A stretch of 48,224 nucleotides of DNA from Candidatus Buchananbacteria bacterium RIFCSPHIGHO2_02_FULL_39_17 (GTDB lineage Bacteria; Patescibacteriota; Patescibacteriia; Buchananbacterales; UBA6539). Location of the stretch: assembly GCA_001817425.1 (NCBI GenBank), contig MHII01000024.1, positions 1-48,224 on the forward strand. Reading direction: 5' to 3'. A model generated the notes under the pieces. The model ran no database searches. It was given only the letters and a program-made list of their open reading frames with translations, and was not told where the DNA came from. Position 1 is the first letter of the stretch. Each line of letters starts with the position of its first letter. The translations under genes and the position numbers were made by a program. Shown here in pieces: positions 6,407 through 13,604 of the stretch.

Positions 6407-6859
6407 CTATTCTTCTCGCCGTCTAAGATTGGCGAGAGAAATTTTGTTTGGCGGCGGTACACTCCACCAGTAACGTTTGATGGCGCTGGTAATGATAGAT
6501 GCGCCACTGCCAATACTGACAATCAAGATAAACCAGCATTGAAGGGGTGCTTCTTGCCAATAGCCAGTTTGGCCGGTGCTAGCCAGAACCGGAAAGACTA
6601 TGGTCCACAAGACCATGACTACTCCGACCAAAGCCGCCAGCGGCGCCAATGTATGGGCAATCAGCCTAATTTTTTTATTGGCGGCCACTTCAAATACTAT
6701 GGCCCCGAAAATCAGGCAGAAAGCAGTGCCGAGGGCGACCCAGCAAACATACTGGCGCGTATGATAGGCGGCTGATTCTGGATCAAGACTCGCCGTTGAT
6801 ACGCCAGATATGATTGCTATTCCCAACAGTGCCAGACACAAAAACTTAAAGAGCTTCAT
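6407..6859 (-). CDS. Four-helix membrane protein, unknown function
   Basis: A 150-residue protein with four hydrophobic segments (about 4-22, 38-60, 68-92 and 108-128) and a basic C-terminal tail (NLRRREE). The start ATG at 6859 is supported by a strong Shine-Dalgarno site (AAAAGGAGAAATAAAAAAATG), unusual in this window, and by a textbook sigma-70 promoter about 65-90 bp upstream. It is divergent from uppS and its 3' end runs into a repeat island. No family is recognised. Plus-strand ORFs 6398-6775 and 6576-6764 are its shadows. Confidence 0.65.
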   Translation of the reverse strand: MKLFKFLCLALLGIAIISGVSTASLDPESAAYHTRQYVCWVALGTAFCLIFGAIVFEVAANKKIRLIAHTLAPLAALVGVVMVLWTIVFPVLASTGQTGYWQEAPLQCWFILIVSIGSGASIITSAIKRYWWSVPPPNKISLANLRRREE

Positions 6860-6923
6860 TTTTTTATTTCTCCTTTTCCGCTTCCGCGATTTTAGTTTTT
6901 CACCATTTTCAGTAATAATTTAT

Positions 6924-6952
6924 AATATAGCATATTTAAATAATCCTGTCAA
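6924..6952 (-). promoter_or_regulatory. Sigma-70 promoter for the 6407-6859 gene
   Basis: Minus strand TTGACA (6947-6952), 17-nt spacer, TATATT (6924-6929), about 65 bp upstream of the ATG. It is close to consensus and correctly spaced. It lies back to back with the uppS promoter. Confidence 0.75.
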
Positions 6953-6974
6953 GTTTTGGCAGAATTATCCTGTT

Positions 6975-7003
6975 TTGACCAAGAGTTATTAAAAGGGTAG
7001 AAT
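6975..7003 (+). promoter_or_regulatory. Sigma-70 promoter for uppS
   Basis: TTGACC (6975-6980), 17-nt spacer, TAGAAT (6998-7003), about 34 bp before the uppS ATG. The leader has no Shine-Dalgarno site. Confidence 0.7.
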
Positions 7004-7037
7004 AACATAGTCTTATTTATTAAAATATTGCTGAATT

Positions 7038-7730
7038 ATGAACCAAAATCAGCCATTAAGACATTTAGGGATTATTATGGACGGCAATCGTCGCTGGGCG
7101 AAAATTCACGGCTTGCCGAGTTTAGAAGGCCACCGGCGTGGTTATAATAAAATGAAAGATTTAGTGAAATGGTGCATTAAAAAAGAAATTAAGATTTTGA
7201 CGGTTTATGCTTTTTCCACCGAGAACTGGACTCGGTCAAGAAAAGAGGTTAGTTATTTAATGAATCTATTCCGCCAAGCCTTAACCAAAGATATTTCAGA
7301 AATTGAAAAACAAAATGTCAAAGTTAAGGTCATTGGTCAAAAGCATAGATTAGCGCCGGATTTGCAAAAGATGATTAAAAAGGTAGAGCAGAGGACAGGG
7401 AAGAATAAAAAATTGATTTTTAATATTGCTATTTCTTATGGCGGCCGGCCGGAAATTACCCAAGCCGTCAGAAATATCATCAAGCAAAAGATTCCGGCGG
7501 AAAAAGTAAGTGAAAAATTAATTTCGCAAAATCTTTGGACTACTGGCGAGCCTGATTCAGATTTAATTGTCCGCACCTCCGGTGAACAACGTTTGTCTAA
7601 TTTTTTAACTTGGCAATCAGCTTATTCAGAACTAATGTTTATTAAAAAGCATTGGCCGGATTTCACGGAAAAAGACTTAGACAAGATTGTGACTGAATAT
7701 AAACGGCGGCAGCGGCGATTTGGCAAATAG
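7038..7730 (+). CDS. uppS: Isoprenyl transferase (undecaprenyl diphosphate synthase)
   Basis: A 230-residue cis-prenyltransferase, which condenses isopentenyl diphosphate units onto farnesyl diphosphate to make the C55 lipid carrier for peptidoglycan and surface glycans. The N-terminal LGIIMDGNRRWAK motif holds the catalytic Asp (residue 15). The FSTENW motif (around residue 61) and the C-terminal RTSGEQRLSNFLTW...SEL region complete the signature. Length is normal to slightly short (E. coli ~253). The start is the ATG at 7038, downstream of a good promoter; no Shine-Dalgarno site is seen. It supplies the carrier needed by the glycan cluster further along the window. Confidence 0.95.
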   Translation: MNQNQPLRHLGIIMDGNRRWAKIHGLPSLEGHRRGYNKMKDLVKWCIKKEIKILTVYAFSTENWTRSRKEVSYLMNLFRQALTKDISEIEKQNVKVKVIGQKHRLAPDLQKMIKKVEQRTGKNKKLIFNIAISYGGRPEITQAVRNIIKQKIPAEKVSEKLISQNLWTTGEPDSDLIVRTSGEQRLSNFLTWQSAYSELMFIKKHWPDFTEKDLDKIVTEYKRRQRRFGK

Positions 7731-7854
7731 ATAATTAAAAATTAAAAAATCAAAGTGTAAAATTACAATGTAAAAATTCAAAATGTCTGAAATTAAAAAA
7801 TTTTAACATTTTGATTTGTCATTTTAAATTTTGATTTTTACATTTTTCATTTTT
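7731..7854. repeat. Stop-to-start AT-rich foldback spacer
   Basis: The A-rich half (AAATCAAAGTGTAAAATTACAATGTAAAAATTCAAAATG...) is loosely the reverse complement of the T-rich half (CATTTTGATTTGTCATTTTAAATTTTGATTTTTACATTTTTCATTTTT). The foldback fills the whole gap from the uppS stop to the rarA ATG. Confidence 0.65.
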
Positions 7855-9138
7855 ATGATTGATTTATTCTCCCAGCAATTAGAACAAGACATTAAAGCTA
7901 ATGCGCCTTTAGCTGATCGCCTGCGTCCCCAGACTCTGGCTGATTTTGTTGGTCAAAAAAATTTAATCGGTGAAAATAAATTGTTGCGCCAAGCTATAGA
8001 AAAAGACGAAATTCCCTCTATGATTTTTTGGGGACCGCCGGGTTCAGGCAAAAGCACGCTGGCGCGGATTATCGCCAAAATGACAAAATCGGTTTTTGTT
8101 CAGTTGTCCGCGGTTGATTCCGGGTTGAAAGATTTAAGAGAAATTTTAAAAACCGCCCAGGACCGGCGAAAATTTAATCAGCAGCGGACAATTTTGTTTA
8201 TTGACGAAATTCACCGTTGGAATAAGGCCCAACAAGACGCTTTATTGCCGGATGTGGAGAAAGGGATTGTCACTTTAATCGGGGCGACAACAGAAAATCC
8301 CAGTTTTGAAGTAGTCTCGGCTTTGCTTTCGCGGTGCCGGGTTTTTGTTTTAGAACAACTGGCCGAATCTGATTTAGAAATTATTTTAGAGCGAGCGGTT
8401 AAAACTGGCTTTGAGAGTTTAAAAATTGATTTAACCAATGACCTGATCCGTTATTTGGCGAGTTTAGCCAATGGCGATGCCCGGGTGGCTTTAAATGCTT
8501 TAGAATTTGCGGTCAAATCAACCAAGTCAAACACCCAAGGGAAAATCGTTTTAAATCAAGAGATTATTAAAGAATCTTTGCAAAAATCTCATTATTTATA
8601 TGATAAAACCGGTGAACAGCATTATAATATTATTTCCGCCTTACATAAATCGGTCCGGGGTAATAATGCCGATGCGGCCTTATACTGGTTGGGCCGGATG
8701 ATTGAAGCGGGCGAAGATCCGCTTTATATTGCTCGGCGCTTAATTCGCATGGCCGTTGAAGATATCAGTTTAGCTGATCCAAAAGCTTTAGAACAAGCCG
8801 TGGCTTGTTATCAGGGTTGTCATTTTCTAGGTTATCCGGAATGTGATATTATTTTAGCCCAATGCGTCGTTTATCTGGCTCGGGCAAAAAAATCAGTTGA
8901 AGTTTATCAAGCATATGGTAAGGTTAAGGAAGATGTTAAAAACACAATGGACGAGCCGGTGCCGCTCCATTTGCGCAACCTGCCTCGCCTGCCGGGAGGC
9001 AAGGCGGGCGCGCCGACCAAATTAATGAAAGATTTGGCCTATGGCAAGGATTATAAATATTCGCCGGATTATGATTGGCAAGAAAAGCAGGAATACTTGC
9101 CGGAAAAATTGAAAGGCCGGAAGTATCTTAATAAATAA
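7855..9138 (+). CDS. rarA: Replication-associated recombination protein A (AAA+ ATPase)
   Basis: A RarA/MgsA/WRNIP1-family AAA+ ATPase, acting at stalled replication forks. Start chosen at ATG 7855 (MIDLFSQQL...), because the upstream eight residues of the tracked ORF come from the AT-rich foldback and begin with TTG. Features: the N-terminal PLADRLRPQTLADFVGQ motif, Walker A GPPGSGKST (residues 60-68), Walker B ILFIDEIHRW, sensor GATTENPSFEV with Arg finger SRCRVF, then the MgsA C-terminal domain (DKTGEQHYNIISALHKSVRGNNADAALYWLGRM). Oddity: between LRN and APTKLMK, normally contiguous in the family, there is a ten-residue insertion LPRLPGGKAG encoded by a GC-rich palindrome. Confidence 0.93.
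   Translation: MIDLFSQQLEQDIKANAPLADRLRPQTLADFVGQKNLIGENKLLRQAIEKDEIPSMIFWGPPGSGKSTLARIIAKMTKSVFVQLSAVDSGLKDLREILKTAQDRRKFNQQRTILFIDEIHRWNKAQQDALLPDVEKGIVTLIGATTENPSFEVVSALLSRCRVFVLEQLAESDLEIILERAVKTGFESLKIDLTNDLIRYLASLANGDARVALNALEFAVKSTKSNTQGKIVLNQEIIKESLQKSHYLYDKTGEQHYNIISALHKSVRGNNADAALYWLGRMIEAGEDPLYIARRLIRMAVEDISLADPKALEQAVACYQGCHFLGYPECDIILAQCVVYLARAKKSVEVYQAYGKVKEDVKNTMDEPVPLHLRNLPRLPGGKAGAPTKLMKDLAYGKDYKYSPDYDWQEKQEYLPEKLKGRKYLNK
8980..9009 (+). repeat. 30-bp palindromic repeat inserted in frame in rarA
   Basis: GCCTCGCCTGCC-GGGA-GGCAAGGCGGGC forms an imperfect hairpin of exactly ten codons (residues 376-385) between conserved LRN and APTKLMK. It shares the GCCTGCCGG..GGCAGGC theme with 28252-28273 and GCAAGGCGGGC with the tRNA flanks. 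Confidence 0.75.
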
Positions 9139-9273
9139 ATTCTAAGCACTAAATCCTAAATTCTAAACAATATCAAAATCCAAATTTTTAAATTCAAAAT
9201 GTTTTTGTCATTTGAATTTCAGTAATTTGAATTTGTTTAGAATTTAGATATTAGAATTTAGAATTTAAACTTT
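9139..9273. repeat. Stop-to-start foldback spacer (TTAGAATTT words)
   Basis: Left arm words CTAAATTCTAAACAATATCAAAATCCAAATTT pair loosely with right arm words AATTTGAATTTGTTTAGAATTTAG. The reverse complement of the left arm aligns with the right arm over ~55 nt with small gaps. It runs from the rarA stop to the NUDIX ATG. Confidence 0.7.
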
Positions 9274-9720
9274 ATGGTTCGCAAAAAATCAGTCGGGGTG
9301 ATCATTTTCAAACGCGAAGGCAAAGCCATTCGCTATCTTTTGTTGCATCACGGCGGGGAATATTGGAATTTTCCCAAAGGGACGCAGGAGAAAAGGGAAA
9401 CTGATTTACAAACCGCTTTAAGGGAGTTGGCAGAAGAAACAGGAATTACCGAAGTTAAAATCATTGATGGTTTTTGCGAGCAATATGATTATGATTTTGA
9501 CACGGAAATTAGAGATAGGGTTAAGGAAAAAATTTATAAGACCGCAATTTTTTATCTTGGTGAAGCCAATGAGACAAAAGTCAAAATTTCTAATGAGCAT
9601 TTAGATTTTGGTTGGTTTGACTATGACACGGCTTTAAAAAGATTATTTTATCAACGGGGTCAAAATTTATTAAAAAAAGCGTCTCAATTCCTTTTGAAAC
9701 AGCAGGATTTTGTGCTATAA
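9274..9720 (+). CDS. NUDIX hydrolase
   Basis: A 148-residue NUDIX-fold pyrophosphatase. The Nudix box is canonical: GTQEKRE-TDLQTAL-RELAEETGI, matching Gx5Ex7REUxEExGU, with the metal-binding REXXEE glutamates present. The upstream FPKG motif (WNFPKGTQEKRE) resembles Ap4A hydrolases and RppH/MutT-type enzymes, so diadenosine polyphosphates or capped RNA are possible substrates; the exact substrate cannot be read from the sequence. Length is typical. It sits between rarA and pilT, separated from both by foldback spacers. The start is the first ATG after the spacer. Confidence 0.88.
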   Translation: MVRKKSVGVIIFKREGKAIRYLLLHHGGEYWNFPKGTQEKRETDLQTALRELAEETGITEVKIIDGFCEQYDYDFDTEIRDRVKEKIYKTAIFYLGEANETKVKISNEHLDFGWFDYDTALKRLFYQRGQNLLKKASQFLLKQQDFVL

Positions 9721-9827
9721 TATCAAGCAAGATAAGTTTTAAGCAAGATAGGCAAGATAAGAGTAGAGAATACTTTATCTTAATCTTATCTTGTTTACAA
9801 GTTTATCTTGCTTATCTTACTTAATCT
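9721..9827. repeat. Stop-to-start foldback spacer (CAAGATAAG words)
   Basis: The left arm repeats AAGCAAGATAAG three times; the right arm repeats the complement CTTATCTTG three to four times. The whole gap from the NUDIX stop to the pilT ATG is one foldback built from a word not used in the other spacers. Confidence 0.8.
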
Positions 9828-10871
9828 ATGGAGATAAAAAAATATTTTGAATTGGCTTTAGCCAAAAATGCTTCTGATTTGCACTTGGTTTCCGGCAACC
9901 GGCCGGCCTTAAGGATTTTAGGTGAATTAGAATTAATCAGCCCAGATAATTTGGAACCTAAAGATTTAACTGAAGCGATTTTTTCCCTGATGAGCAAAGA
10001 GGATATTGATTATTTCAAAAAAGAAAAAGAGCTTGATTTTGCTTTAGATATTGCCGGTGGTCACTTTCGGGTTAATTTGCATCAACAGGAAGGTCAAATC
10101 GGGCTTGCCGCTCGCATTGTCCCCAATAAAATTCCGTCGCCAAAAGAAATTGGTTTTGATGAAATTTTGTATCAATTAAGCCATTTGAATCAGGGTTTGA
10201 TTTTAGTCACTGGTCCTTCCGGCAGCGGCAAATCAACGACATTGGCGGCGTTGATTAATTTGATTAATCAGGAAAGACGGGCTCATATCATTACCATTGA
10301 AGATCCAATTGAATTTATTTTTCAGGAAAATCAAAGTATTATTGAGCAGCGCGAGCTTGGTCGGGATACGCATTCTTTTCATGAGGCGTTAAAACGGGCA
10401 TTGCGCCAAGACCCCAATGTGATTATGGTTGGTGAAATGCGCGATTTGGAAACGATTTCCGCCACTTTGACCGCCGCGGAAACTGGTCATTTCGTCGTCT
10501 CCACGCTTCACACGGGAACCGCGGCAGAAACGATTCAGCGCATTGTTGATATGTTTCCCGCTCATCGCCAGCAGCAAATTTTACTTCAACTTTCATCGGT
10601 TTTAAGAGCAATTATTTGCCAACAGCTCTTGCCTAAAAAAAACGGCGGGATTATTGTCGCTCGGGAAATTTTAATTAATACGCCAGCCGTGGCCAATTTA
10701 ATTCGTGAAGCAAAAATTGCCCACCTGCCGCAAGTCATTCAAACCAGCCGCCAAGAGGGAATGATGACCATGGCAGCTTGCTTAAAACAGCTTTATGAAA
10801 AAGGGTTAATAGAAAAACAAGTTTATGAGAACCGTTTGGGTAACAGTGAAACTTTAGGCACGTACTATTAG
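9828..10871 (+). CDS. pilT: Type IV pilus twitching-motility ATPase PilT
   Basis: A 347-residue hexameric ATPase of the PilT family, which powers pilus retraction at the cytoplasmic side of the membrane. N-terminal PAS-like half (residues 1-~105), then RecA-like core with Walker A GPSGSGKSTT (about 127-136), Asp box ITIEDPIEFIF, Walker B NVIMVGEMRD and His box STLHTGTAAETIQRIVDMFP. The AIRNLIRE-type retraction motif is represented by NLIREAKI near residue 290, supporting PilT rather than PilB. Length matches the family (~345). No other pilus gene lies in the window. Confidence 0.93.
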   Translation: MEIKKYFELALAKNASDLHLVSGNRPALRILGELELISPDNLEPKDLTEAIFSLMSKEDIDYFKKEKELDFALDIAGGHFRVNLHQQEGQIGLAARIVPNKIPSPKEIGFDEILYQLSHLNQGLILVTGPSGSGKSTTLAALINLINQERRAHIITIEDPIEFIFQENQSIIEQRELGRDTHSFHEALKRALRQDPNVIMVGEMRDLETISATLTAAETGHFVVSTLHTGTAAETIQRIVDMFPAHRQQQILLQLSSVLRAIICQQLLPKKNGGIIVAREILINTPAVANLIREAKIAHLPQVIQTSRQEGMMTMAACLKQLYEKGLIEKQVYENRLGNSETLGTYY

Positions 10872-10958
10872 CTTGTAGGAATTAGCTTCTTAGCTTTTTA
10901 GGTATCTAAAAAGCTATCTCCTAACTTCCTAAATTCCTAATTCCTAACATCCTGACTT
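10872..10958. repeat. Stop-to-start foldback spacer (TTAGC/CCTAA words)
   Basis: Centre is a perfect hairpin AGCTTTTTAG-GTAT-CTAAAAAGCT; outer words TTGTAGGAATTAG and CTAATTCCTAACATCC continue the complementarity. It fills the gap between the pilT stop and the next ATG. Confidence 0.75.
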
Positions 10959-11297
10959 ATGACTGACGAACGTTGGCAGGAAATTATTGGTCAAATTAAA
11001 GATAAATTTCAGATTTCTGATCAGAGAACAGAAGATCTGCCTGAAGAGAGGGGGCGGGGGAGTGTTGAAATTGTTGAGTTCATTGGGCCATTGGGCCGGA
11101 TGAAATTAGAGCGCACGACCCAGCCCTTGGTTTTAGGGAAAAAAACGATTGGTTCTCGGCGCATTGGCAGCCAGACAACAGTTAAGTATCTTTATTCAGA
11201 GAGTGAAAAAATCCATAAGTTCAAAGCTTATCGTTTTGATGAAAATAACAATGAATGGCTGGAAATAAAAATGGAACGCAAAGAGATGATTTTTTGA
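10959..11297 (+). CDS. Small hypothetical protein
   Basis: A 112-residue soluble protein with no signal peptide or membrane helix. N-terminal acidic stretch (DERWQEIIGQIKDKF), a Glu/Arg-rich linker, then a beta-rich C-terminal half containing GRMKLERTTQPLVLGKKTIGSRRIG and YSESEKIHKFKAYRFDENNNEWLEI. The second half looks like a small beta-sheet domain. I recognise no named family. It begins a close-packed run of genes (10959-13540), so it is probably co-transcribed with the following small envelope genes. Confidence 0.65.
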   Translation: MTDERWQEIIGQIKDKFQISDQRTEDLPEERGRGSVEIVEFIGPLGRMKLERTTQPLVLGKKTIGSRRIGSQTTVKYLYSESEKIHKFKAYRFDENNNEWLEIKMERKEMIF

Positions 11298-11316
11298 TAT
11301 CTAATATCTAAAATCT

Positions 11317-11649
11317 ATGCTCAAAAAACAAAAATTTAATGACTCGGTGGTGATTAATTTTGGTTTTTTAGGAGGTATGGCAGAGGCAATTTACTGTTTT
11401 GCTTTTGCTTTTACTGTGACCATTGTTGGGAGAATGAATTTGCCACCACCACCAGAAATTGCTGCCGCCCTTTTATTTTTGATTGTTTTTGTTTTTAGCG
11501 TTGCGGTTTCCGGAATTTTTGTTTTTGGTTATCCCGCTTATTTGGCGGTCCAAAATCGTTTTGCGGAAGCGATTATGACTCTAGCCACCACTTTAGTGAC
11601 GCTTGCTATAATTGGTATTTTAGTTTTTCTCCTCATTACCATTATTTAG
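11317..11649 (+). CDS. Small three-helix membrane protein
   Basis: A 110-residue protein with three predicted membrane helices (about 14-36, 46-72 and 84-108) and an unusual PPPPEIAAALLF turn between helices 1 and 2. No catalytic or binding motif is visible. It lies 19 bp after the previous gene and 14 bp before a lipoprotein gene, in an apparent operon. Unknown function. Confidence 0.65.
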   Translation: MLKKQKFNDSVVINFGFLGGMAEAIYCFAFAFTVTIVGRMNLPPPPEIAAALLFLIVFVFSVAVSGIFVFGYPAYLAVQNRFAEAIMTLATTLVTLAIIGILVFLLITII

Positions 11650-11663
11650 AAATTTGTTTTTTT

Positions 11664-12059
11664 ATGCTGATTAAAAAAGTATTTTTCATTTTATTAACTT
11701 TATTTTTTTTGAGTGGCTGCTTGGCGACGAGGAATAATAACAATAATAGTTTAGTTAATCAAAATCAATCGATTAATGTTGCCAATCAAGAGGAAATAGA
11801 AAGCCAGTATCAGGCCAAAGTCCGCGAAGTTTTAAATACCTACTGGTTAAACGGTGAAATATCAAGCCTTAAAGGAAAAATTTTAGATTTAAGGGCGCCG
11901 GCTAAGTATCTTGATTTTCATTTTAATTTAGTGGTTGCCTTAGAATTCTTGGAGCAGGGGAAAACTCAAGCTGACAATCAAAAAATCAAACAGGGCGAGG
12001 AAAAAATCAATCGCTTAAAAAATGATTATCCTTGGATTTATGGCCCGAATCAGCCTTGA
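11664..12059 (+). CDS. Putative lipoprotein
   Basis: A 131-residue protein with a type II signal peptide: MLIKKVFFILLTLFFLSGC, where LSGC is a good lipobox with the acylated Cys at residue 19. An Asn-rich linker follows, then a helical domain (EEIESQYQAKVREVLNTYW...RLKNDYPWIYGPNQP). It is likely attached to the outer face of the cytoplasmic membrane. Its 3' end overlaps the next gene by 20 bp (using the ATG at 12040), which supports translational coupling. Function unknown. Confidence 0.75.
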   Translation: MLIKKVFFILLTLFFLSGCLATRNNNNNSLVNQNQSINVANQEEIESQYQAKVREVLNTYWLNGEISSLKGKILDLRAPAKYLDFHFNLVVALEFLEQGKTQADNQKIKQGEEKINRLKNDYPWIYGPNQP

Positions 12060-12768
12060 GGAAAATTTTAATCCCGATGAATTTGAACTGCCCCGAGGAT
12101 TTACTAAAAAAAGGCGTCGTTCTAAAAAAATTGGTTTTAAAAAAGGCTGTTGTTTGCTCTTTTTTCTAATTTTTCTTTTCATTTTAATTGTCGCCGCCGC
12201 CGCAGTGATTAAAACTGGTATTTGGGAAATTCCCGTTTTAACAAAGATTTTTTACCAAATACCTAAACCCCCAAGGATTGTCCAAGCTAATGATGATTTT
12301 TTCCAAAAGCCGCTTAATTTTGAATTAAATCAGGAGGAAAACTATCTTTCTTTCAATTTAACGGAACAAGATTTGACTTCTATTTTAAGGCGGCATTTAA
12401 CCGGTGAAAATAATTTAATTTTTGCGTCCAATCTTCAGGCGGCCATTAGTGATAATCAAATTGAAATTTTTGGTTTGCTTTTAAAGCCAATCTCGGCTAA
12501 CATAACCATTGTTTTTAAACCAGAAATTTTTGATCAAAAATTTGATCTTAATTTAATTGAATTAAAGATTGGTAATTTATCTTTGCCGCCGGTCATCGGC
12601 GAGAAATTAATTAATTATTTTTTTGGTGGAATGTTAAATCAGGTGGGGGATCTTAAAATAGCCAACATTAATTTAAAGGAAAGACAGATAAAAATTTTCA
12701 TCTCCGGCGGCAAAATTCCTGAATTAGTGAATAATTTAATTAAACCAAAGCCAGAAAAAAATTATTGA
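12040..12768 (+). CDS. Single-pass membrane protein with extracytoplasmic beta-rich domain
   Basis: Start taken at the second in-frame ATG (12040, MARISLEENFNPDEF) because it gives the shorter overlap with the lipoprotein gene; ATG 12022 is the alternative. A basic cytoplasmic stretch (KKRRRSKKIGFKKG) precedes one membrane helix (about residues 39-61), then ~180 residues of alternating strands (NYLSFNLTEQDLTSILRRHL, LQAAISDNQIEIFGLLL). The extracytoplasmic part resembles tubular lipid- or ligand-binding folds in its repeated amphipathic strands, but this is only an impression. Probably works with the neighbouring lipoprotein. No named family. Confidence 0.65.
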   Translation: MARISLEENFNPDEFELPRGFTKKRRRSKKIGFKKGCCLLFFLIFLFILIVAAAAVIKTGIWEIPVLTKIFYQIPKPPRIVQANDDFFQKPLNFELNQEENYLSFNLTEQDLTSILRRHLTGENNLIFASNLQAAISDNQIEIFGLLLKPISANITIVFKPEIFDQKFDLNLIELKIGNLSLPPVIGEKLINYFFGGMLNQVGDLKIANINLKERQIKIFISGGKIPELVNNLIKPKPEKNY

Positions 12769-12775
12769 GATATCT

Positions 12776-13540
12776 ATGACTTTACTTAACCATTTTATTC
12801 CAGTTTTTACCCCAATTCTCATTTTAATTTTAATTGAAATTTTGTTGCAAAAACCGAGGCAAATTTACTGGTTGGTGCCTTTCGCCTGCTTTTTAATTAT
12901 TTTGAGTCTTTTTCAATTAACGGGAAAAAAGATTAAAAATGAAAAATTTTGGCGTTATTTGATTACTCCGATTTTATTTTTTTTAAGTGGAACAACTTTT
13001 TTTGTTTTTTTGGATGGCATTTATTTTCGGCAAGGGGTGGCGATTGCTTTAGTGATTGCTTTAGCGGTTTATTTGGAAGTGATTTTTCTCTGGTTTTGCG
13101 AACGCCTTAAGTATCAGGCGCATTCATTAGAAAATATTTCCGTTCACCTTAATTTAGTCACAATTTTTTTAACGGCCAGTAGTTTAGTCGGTTTAGTAAT
13201 TTTTATCGGCTTGCCGCTTTGGCTGATGATAATTATTTTTGTTTTTTTTGTCACTTTATTAAATTATGAATTAATCTGGAGCAGCGGCGTGGCGCCAAAA
13301 TTAGGTTGGCTTTATTCTTTAGTGATTACTTTAGCCATGACAGAAATTTTTTGGGCCGTTAATTTTTTGCCCACCAGTGTTTATGTTGATGGTTTGATTA
13401 TTAGCTTAAGCTACTATTTAATTACTGGTTTAGCTCGGAATTGGCTGATCGGCGTCAAGGAAAAAAAAGTAATTAAACGTTATTTATTTGTCAGTTTAAT
13501 TTGTTTATTGATTGTTTTTTTGACGGCTAAGTGGTTTTAG
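12776..13540 (+). CDS. Polytopic membrane protein, unknown function
   Basis: A 254-residue protein that is almost entirely hydrophobic, with about eight membrane helices (near 8-24, 32-50, 60-80, 87-110, 124-146, 150-168, 180-205 and 232-252). A few polar signatures are visible (CERLKYQAHSLENISVH between helices 4 and 5; SSGVAPKLGW later), none catalytic. It lies 7 bp after the previous gene and ends the small-gene run. Function unknown; the context suggests an envelope role. Confidence 0.7.
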   Translation: MTLLNHFIPVFTPILILILIEILLQKPRQIYWLVPFACFLIILSLFQLTGKKIKNEKFWRYLITPILFFLSGTTFFVFLDGIYFRQGVAIALVIALAVYLEVIFLWFCERLKYQAHSLENISVHLNLVTIFLTASSLVGLVIFIGLPLWLMIIIFVFFVTLLNYELIWSSGVAPKLGWLYSLVITLAMTEIFWAVNFLPTSVYVDGLIISLSYYLITGLARNWLIGVKEKKVIKRYLFVSLICLLIVFLTAKWF

Positions 13541-13550
13541 CGTATGCGAA

Positions 13551-13587
13551 CCCGCCTAAGTTTTTGCGAAACAAAAATTTGGGCGGG
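13551..13587. repeat. Complete CCCGCC-type palindrome
   Basis: CCCGCCTAAGTTTTTG-CGAAA-CAAAAATTTGGGCGGG forms a near-perfect hairpin between two genes. It appears to be the complete palindromic form of the CCCGCC(T/A)AAATTT units at 5212-5244, 5551-5566, 5727-5741 and 27906-27920. Confidence 0.75.
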
Positions 13588-13604
13588 CAAATAATTTAAC
13601 TTGA

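Noticed and set aside
5964-6775. Overlapping ORFs on both strands (5964-6308, 6095-6352, 6103-6426, 6398-6775)
   Set aside because: They run through hairpin repeats or oppose the 6407-6859 gene, have no start signals and read as low-complexity Arg/Ala/Ser translations of palindromes.
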